Part shown: piece after piece, positions 59,344 through 64,000 of the stretch
Numbering within the stretch: position 1 is the stretch's first letter
Layout: every line of letters starts with the position of its first letter
The notes under the pieces: generated by a model
Database searches by the model: none
What the model was told of the DNA's origin: nothing
What the model saw: the letters and a program-made list of their open reading frames with translations, nothing else
Origin: Blastocatellia bacterium UBA7656
GTDB taxonomy: Bacteria > Acidobacteriota > Blastocatellia > UBA7656
Reading direction: 5' to 3'
DNA length: 64,000 nucleotides
Assembly: GCA_002483445.1 (NCBI GenBank)
Contig: DLHY01000155.1
Coordinates: 4,831 to 68,830, forward strand
Made by a program: the position numbers and the translations under genes

Positions 59344-62261
59344 TGAACAACATCGAAAAATATAAAGCGGCTCTCGACCGCATACTTCCAACCGTAGAGA
59401 AACCGGCCCGCTACACGGGCGGCGAATGGAACTCCATCCGCAAAAATCCGGAAGAGATTCAAACGCGCATCGCGCTTTGCTTCCCCGACACCTACGAGAT
59501 AGGCATGAGCCATCTCGGATTGAAGATTCTCTACCGACTGCTCAATGATCGCGCCGATTGGTCAGCCGAGCGAGTCTACGCGCCCTGGCCCGATATGGAA
59601 TCGCGCCTGCGCCAATACGACATCCCGCTGCTTTCGCTTGAAAGCTACACGCCGCTTTCGGATTTCGATGTCGTGGGATTCTCGCTTCAGTACGAACTGA
59701 CTTACACAAACGTGCTGACGATGCTCGATTTGGGTCGCATACCGCTGCGCACTGCGTATCGCTCGCTCGACGATCCTTTGATCATCGCAGGCGGGCCTAC
59801 GGTTTATTCTTCAGAGCCAATGGCCGACTTCATCGATGTCCTGGTTATCGGCGATGGCGAAGAGACTTTCCCTGAACTCGTCAAATGTTACACCGAGGCC
59901 AGAGACGCCGGTCTCTCGCGCGAAGAGGTTTTGCGCCGCATAGCGCGCATAGAAGGAATGTATGTGCCTTCGCTCTACACGGCCACTCGAAGTCCGCATC
60001 ACGGTTTGCTCGTCGTGGATAAACCCAAAGACCCGGCAATACCTTTTCCGGTTCGTCGCCGTTACGTGGCCGATATTGATGCGTTTCCTTTTCCGTCGGA
60101 CTCGCCCGTTCCTAATATCGAAGCCGTTCATGATCGCGTCGCCATCGAGATAGCCCGTGGCTGCGTCGATGGATGCCGCTTCTGTCAGGCGGGGACGATC
60201 TATCGCCCCGTGCGCGAGCGCGACCCGAAAAAAATAGTCGAAACGATAATCGATGGCATAGAAAAAGGCGGCTATGACGAAACGAGCCTGACCTCGCTTT
60301 CGACCGCCGATTACACCTGCCTTGAGCCGCTGGTCAAGATGCTGGGCAGTGAGCTTGAGCGGCGCAAGGTGAGCTTTTCAGTTTCGTCGCTTCGCGCATC
60401 GGGAGTCAAAGAATCGCTCGCGCGCGAAATAGCCCGCGTTCGAAAGACCGGTTTTACCATCGCGCCCGAAGCCGGCACTCAGCGAATGCGCGATGTGATA
60501 AATAAAAACGTCACCGAAGAAGACGTATTGAATTCCTGCTCCGTTGCGTTTTCGGAAGGCTGGTCTTCGATCAAGATGTATTTCATGATCGGGCTTCCCT
60601 CGGAGACGGACGAAGACGTTGCGGGCATCGCGGAGCTTGGAAGAAAAGTTCGCGATCTTGGCCGAAAGAAATTCAACAAGTCGGTCAAGGTAACATGCTC
60701 GGCTTCGTTCCTCGTTCCCAAGCCGCACACGCCATTTCAATGGTGCGCGCAGGAAGACATCGAATCTATCAAGCACAAGCAGCGAATGCTTCGCGAGATG
60801 GGACGCCGTTATCGAATCGATGTGAAAGTTCATCACGCAGAGACTTCACTGCTCGAAGGCATAATCTCGCGCGGCGACCGCGATCTTTGCCGCGTGATAG
60901 AGCGCGCGTGGCGGATGGGTTGTCGCTTCGACGGATGGACTGAGCATTTTGATTTCGACCGATGGATGGAGGCTTTTCAATCGGAAGGCGTCGATATAAG
61001 ACCTTATCTTAAAGAATTCCCCGTCCGCGATTTCTCAAGCCCTGCCGCGCCGCTCGTGCAATTGCCGTGGGATCATCTCGACACGCTCGTGAAGCAGGAC
61101 TACAACGCCCGCGAGTACATGAAAGCGATCAAGGCGAAGATATCTCCGCCCTGCGAATTGCCCGTCAAGGTAATCGATGGTCGCCCGACTGCCATCGCTC
61201 CGTCGCATGACGAGTTCGAGCGCGTAGCCTCTCAACCGCTGCTCTGTTATCACTGCGGGCTGGAATGCGACCTTGGGGTTTCGCGCGAGCATCTTCAAAA
61301 AGCGTTCGCGCTTCATGAAGAAGTTCGCACTTACGAAGAGCGAATGCGCAAGCTCGAAGAAGAAATTCCTAAAAGCCCGCTCGTGCAACTGAGCAGGGGT
61401 CAGGGGTCAGGGGTCAGGGGCCAGGGATCAGGGAGTAGGGGTCAGGGGTCAGGGATCAGAGAAGAGAACAAATCCGACCCCCGACCCCTGCTCCGCTATC
61501 GTGCGGTCTATGCGAAAGGCGAAGAGGCGAAATATCTTTCGCACCTCGACCTGACGCGGACATTGCCGCGAGCGTTTCGACGCGCGGGCATAAGGCTGGG
61601 CTACAGTCAGGGTTTTCATCCGATGCCGCTCGTTCACTACGGTCCGGCTCTGGGCGTCGGCACGCGGGGCGATAACGAGTTTGTAGATTTCGATTCGGTG
61701 GACGATCTCGACGAAGTGGAGTTTATTGATCGAATCAACAACGCGCTGCCGCGCGGCCTTAGATTCAAATACGTCACGAGGCTCAGGGAAGGAACGCCGT
61801 CTCTGAGCAAGGAAGTCAATCGGGCCGAATACACCGTCACGCTCGACGCGCCCGAAGTAATCTCGGCAGTCGAGCGCATAAGAGCCGAGCGAACGGATAT
61901 GTCTGAAGAGTCGCATCAATGTTTGATCGATGAATTCCTGTCGCGCGAGTCGTGCGTGATCGAGCGAGTGCGCAAGGACAAACGCCAGAGAGTCGATGTG
62001 CGACGTTACACTGTTCATCTGGGTCTCGATGAAAATCGTTTGCGCATAGTGACCGAGATTTCGCCGACTGGGGGCGTCAAGCCTGTCGAAGTGGTCGCGG
62101 CCATTTACGGTATGACCGCTGACGAGCAGGTGTCGATAGGCTCGCGAGTGTGCCGCCTTAGAGTTTATTCCGAAGACGGGTCGGGCAAAGTTTTCCTGCC
62201 CGGCTGTGAAAATGTCGCCTTGCAGGATGCCGTCGATCAGGCGATGGCGGCGGGCGATTGA
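59343..62261 (+). CDS. Radical SAM protein fused to DUF2344 (TIGR03960 + TIGR03936)
   Basis: 972 aa. N-terminal B12-binding-like domain (about 40-190), then the radical SAM domain with Cys274-x3-Cys278-x2-Cys281 (ARGCVDGCRFCQAG) for a 4Fe-4S cluster and FTIAPEAGTQRMRDVI, to about residue 670. The C-terminal DUF2344 starts at YRAVYAKGEEAKYLSHLDL. The two halves are often separate genes next to rng and rplU; function is unknown, perhaps RNA modification. The linker (about residues 684-707) is encoded by a 7-nt tandem repeat and reads RGQGSGV, RGQGSGS, RGQGSGI. Confidence 0.88.
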   Translation: MNNIEKYKAALDRILPTVEKPARYTGGEWNSIRKNPEEIQTRIALCFPDTYEIGMSHLGLKILYRLLNDRADWSAERVYAPWPDMESRLRQYDIPLLSLESYTPLSDFDVVGFSLQYELTYTNVLTMLDLGRIPLRTAYRSLDDPLIIAGGPTVYSSEPMADFIDVLVIGDGEETFPELVKCYTEARDAGLSREEVLRRIARIEGMYVPSLYTATRSPHHGLLVVDKPKDPAIPFPVRRRYVADIDAFPFPSDSPVPNIEAVHDRVAIEIARGCVDGCRFCQAGTIYRPVRERDPKKIVETIIDGIEKGGYDETSLTSLSTADYTCLEPLVKMLGSELERRKVSFSVSSLRASGVKESLAREIARVRKTGFTIAPEAGTQRMRDVINKNVTEEDVLNSCSVAFSEGWSSIKMYFMIGLPSETDEDVAGIAELGRKVRDLGRKKFNKSVKVTCSASFLVPKPHTPFQWCAQEDIESIKHKQRMLREMGRRYRIDVKVHHAETSLLEGIISRGDRDLCRVIERAWRMGCRFDGWTEHFDFDRWMEAFQSEGVDIRPYLKEFPVRDFSSPAAPLVQLPWDHLDTLVKQDYNAREYMKAIKAKISPPCELPVKVIDGRPTAIAPSHDEFERVASQPLLCYHCGLECDLGVSREHLQKAFALHEEVRTYEERMRKLEEEIPKSPLVQLSRGQGSGVRGQGSGSRGQGSGIREENKSDPRPLLRYRAVYAKGEEAKYLSHLDLTRTLPRAFRRAGIRLGYSQGFHPMPLVHYGPALGVGTRGDNEFVDFDSVDDLDEVEFIDRINNALPRGLRFKYVTRLREGTPSLSKEVNRAEYTVTLDAPEVISAVERIRAERTDMSEESHQCLIDEFLSRESCVIERVRKDKRQRVDVRRYTVHLGLDENRLRIVTEISPTGGVKPVEVVAAIYGMTADEQVSIGSRVCRLRVYSEDGSGKVFLPGCENVALQDAVDQAMAAGD
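61394..61490 (+). repeat. Heptamer hairpin tract inside the radical SAM gene
   Basis: Ten 7-nt units (CAGGGGT three times, CAGGGGC, CAGGGAT, CAGGGAG, TAGGGGT, CAGGGGT, CAGGGAT, CAGAGAA) followed by the complement GACCCCCGACCCCTG. Three units are 21 nt, so the frame is kept and the protein shows a 7-residue repeat. It lies exactly between two domains. Confidence 0.92.
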
Positions 62262-62671
62262 GAAAGAGAAACCTAAGCGCAAGCCGAGAGCTTGCTCGGG
62301 GCGAAGATCGTTTGGCTCTACGAGCCGCAGCGGAAAACAGCGATCCGGTCGCCTCTGTTTGAGAATTTTTGAAGACTAAATCGAGATTCTAGCCACCGGG
62401 TTGAGTGGCAGGGTTAAGCTGCCTCGGACACGTCGCTGCCTGCGCGCGAGGCGGAATATTTTTCGCAGGTCGTTAAGACGGGGGCCGACTCCCATCGGAG
62501 CGTGAATACGCTCGTACCGGCTCAGTCGGATGTTGAATTGCAAAATGATTTGCGCAAGCGTTGCGCACAGTCCGCATTCATCGCCGCTCTGCGACAGGTA
62601 AAGAAAGCCATCAGGCTCATTGTTACCCGCCCACTGCCCAACCCTGAGCGAGAATCGGAACAGGAGAGTTC
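62262..62671 (+). other. Long leader in front of the RNase E/G gene
   Basis: About 410 nt without a convincing gene. The sequence is GC-rich with several stem-forming stretches (e.g. GCCACCGGGTTGAGTGGC near 62391). RNase E messages in other bacteria are autoregulated through long structured leaders; whether that holds here is inference. AGGAGAG near 62662 serves the ATG. Confidence 0.4.
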
Positions 62672-64000
62672 ATGGCAAAAGAGATGATCATAAGCGCCAA
62701 CCTTCATGAAAAGAAGGTGGCCATTCTCGAAGACGGGGTTGTGACCGAGTTTTACGTCGAGCGCAAAGACCAGAATCAGGGAGTCGTCGGGAACTTGTAC
62801 AAAGGCCGGGTGATGAAAGTGCTGCCCGGTATGCAGTCGGCTTTCGTCAACATCGGTCTGGAGCGAGACGCTTTCCTTTATGTCTCGGATTTCACCGAGT
62901 TCATGGAAGAAGAAGACGAGATCGATTTCAAGGAAACGACTGAAGAACAGCGCCCGCGCAGAGATGATCGCCGCCCCGCCGCGAGGGGTCGCGCTCATCC
63001 CCCGTCAACGGTCGAAAAACGGATCGAAGAGGTGGAAACCGCGGTCGAGTTGGAAGACATTGTTGAGCAACTCGCGGAGATCGCTGATGAAAGCGGCATA
63101 GTGCCGCCGCCCGAAGATGAACAAGAAGGCGAGGCAGTCAAAGTAGCGACCGGCGACGCTGAGGTCATGCCTGTCGAAGACCTTATAGCCGAGGCTGTGG
63201 TCGAGCCGATCTTCGAAAAAATCGTCAGCGAAGAAGAGGCTGAAGAAACGCTGGCAGAGGAAGAGGCTGAAGAAAAGCCGCGCCGCGCGCGCGCGCGCCG
63301 CGCTCCCGCTCGAAGCAGGAAGAAAGAAGAGCCTGAGCCTGTCGATACGGGGAAAAGAAGAAGAAAGAATGCGCGACCGGCGGTTGAAGAAGAAACTGTT
63401 GAAGAATCGGCGGTGGAAGAAGCGGCAGAAGAATCTCAATTCGAGCGCGTCACGGATGAAGACCTCGAACAGGAAGCGGGAGAGTTGCTCAAAGATGCGA
63501 TGGTTCAGGAAAAGATATTCGAGCGGATTCACACAGCAGAGTATCAGACCATTCCGGGCCGCGCGGAGCCTGAACCTGAATGGCGAGTGGGCAGCTTCCG
63601 CTCTCAGTTGAAAGAGCAAACCGGGTTCGAGCGCATAATCGATGAAAGCGCGCCCGAAGAAGAAGTGGTCACAAGCCTCGGTACGCCCGTCGTGACTCAC
63701 TTCGCCGAAGCCGCCGCTGATGAAGAAGAGCCGGTCACGCCTTTCCGCCACATCGCCGACCTGATTCCTCTCGACCTTATCGCCCGCGCGGAAGCAGCGG
63801 AATCTGCGATTGAAGAAAATACAGAAACAGAAACTCCGACTCAATCCGCAACCCAGGCGGCTGGCGCTGAAGAATCTGAGAACAGTGAATACGCGGAAGC
63901 TATGGAAGAAGACCGCAAGGCTGAAGTGCGGGAACGGAGAGGCCGCACGGAGTTCGCTTTGCGGCGCGGCGGGCGCGGGCGAAGGCGCGGGCCTCGGCGC
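62672..64000 (+). CDS. Ribonuclease E/G family protein (3' end outside window), S1 domain split by a long charged insert
   Basis: The first 443 residues are in the window. Residues 1-75 are the start of the RNase E/G S1 domain (AILEDGVVTEFYVERKDQNQ, GNLYKGRVMKVLPGMQSAFV, FLYVSDFTEF). In ordinary RNase G the S1 domain ends within about 40 more residues. Here more than 360 residues of Glu/Ala/Arg-rich low-complexity sequence intervene (EEEAEETLAEEEAEEKPRRA, EEETVEESAVEEAAEE), ending with an Arg/Gly tract. The catalytic domain must follow outside. AGGAGAG precedes ATG 62672. It processes rRNA and degrades mRNA. Confidence 0.88.
   Translation, partial: MAKEMIISANLHEKKVAILEDGVVTEFYVERKDQNQGVVGNLYKGRVMKVLPGMQSAFVNIGLERDAFLYVSDFTEFMEEEDEIDFKETTEEQRPRRDDRRPAARGRAHPPSTVEKRIEEVETAVELEDIVEQLAEIADESGIVPPPEDEQEGEAVKVATGDAEVMPVEDLIAEAVVEPIFEKIVSEEEAEETLAEEEAEEKPRRARARRAPARSRKKEEPEPVDTGKRRRKNARPAVEEETVEESAVEEAAEESQFERVTDEDLEQEAGELLKDAMVQEKIFERIHTAEYQTIPGRAEPEPEWRVGSFRSQLKEQTGFERIIDESAPEEEVVTSLGTPVVTHFAEAAADEEEPVTPFRHIADLIPLDLIARAEAAESAIEENTETETPTQSATQAAGAEESENSEYAEAMEEDRKAEVRERRGRTEFALRRGGRGRRRGPRR

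Noticed and set aside
63005..63844. 279-aa minus-strand frame rich in Phe/Arg
   Set aside because: It is the complement of the Glu/Ala-rich insert of the RNase E/G gene (GAA/GAG read as TTC/CTC); not a real gene.

Overview
The window looks like part of an Acidobacteriota chromosome, most likely class Blastocatellia. This is an inference from gene content: a fused 2-oxoacid dehydrogenase E1, an alternative chemosensory cluster without flagellar genes, many secreted FG-GAP, HEAT and YceI proteins, and the order radical SAM/DUF2344 fusion then Rne/Rng. Base composition is moderately GC-rich, with a few AT-richer patches (4366-5338, 13861-16866, 48731-49354). I see no rRNA, tRNA or CRISPR array.

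Layout. 1-8.7 kb: metabolism and housekeeping (E1 alpha-beta, PBP4-type carboxypeptidase, DHH phosphoesterase, HU, site-2 protease, LOG protein, cysteine synthase), interrupted by an AT-rich minus-strand pair encoding membrane/coiled-coil proteins. 9-13.4 kb: a secreted FG-GAP protein, the wreck of an ISNCY-type transposase, and glycogen phosphorylase. 13.8-16.9 kb: an unrecognised secreted module (4-Cys small protein, 619-aa exported protein, membrane thioredoxin). 17-23 kb: a receiver plus zinc-ribbon pair, malQ coupled to a degenerate AMP-binding protein, a cyclase-family hydrolase and a SIS isomerase. 23.3-37.3 kb: a signalling cluster of receiver, hybrid kinase, CheW, CheR-TPR, second CheW, MCP, CheA-REC, CheB and two more kinases. 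37-43.5 kb: YceI, peptidase E, a tandem cyclophilin, a pair with a histone-H1-like tail, and HEAT proteins. 43.6-44.5 kb: a decayed toxin-antitoxin-like locus flanked by 26-bp direct repeats. 44.5-49.4 kb: small membrane proteins, DJ-1/PfpI, two microcompartment vertex proteins with a possible cargo protein, an FHA-GAF-HD-GYP protein and a potassium channel. 49.4-53.6 kb: a PYROXD2-like oxidoreductase, a DinB protein and a GAF-GGDEF cyclase. 53.6-64 kb: mreB-mreC-mreD-mrdA-rodA, then the radical SAM fusion and the start of an RNase E/G with a very large insertion in its S1 domain.

The most unusual signal is not a gene. At least ten gaps are filled by short tandem repeats (unit 7 nt in most, 8, 9 or 11 in others) whose two halves are reverse-complementary, so each tract can fold into a hairpin. 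Several fit exactly between a stop codon and the next start codon. One lies inside the radical SAM gene and encodes a 7-residue protein repeat. A second family consists of palindromes around a shared CTGCCAG core whose arms differ in sequence but stay complementary. They sit just upstream of ribosome binding sites and share a spacer, CTCTGAAAGCATGA. Together these give the chromosome an unusual hairpin-rich leader architecture.

Signalling is a second theme: the chemosensory cluster, free receivers, one diguanylate cyclase with an intact product-inhibition site and one HD-GYP phosphodiesterase imply two-component and cyclic-di-GMP control.
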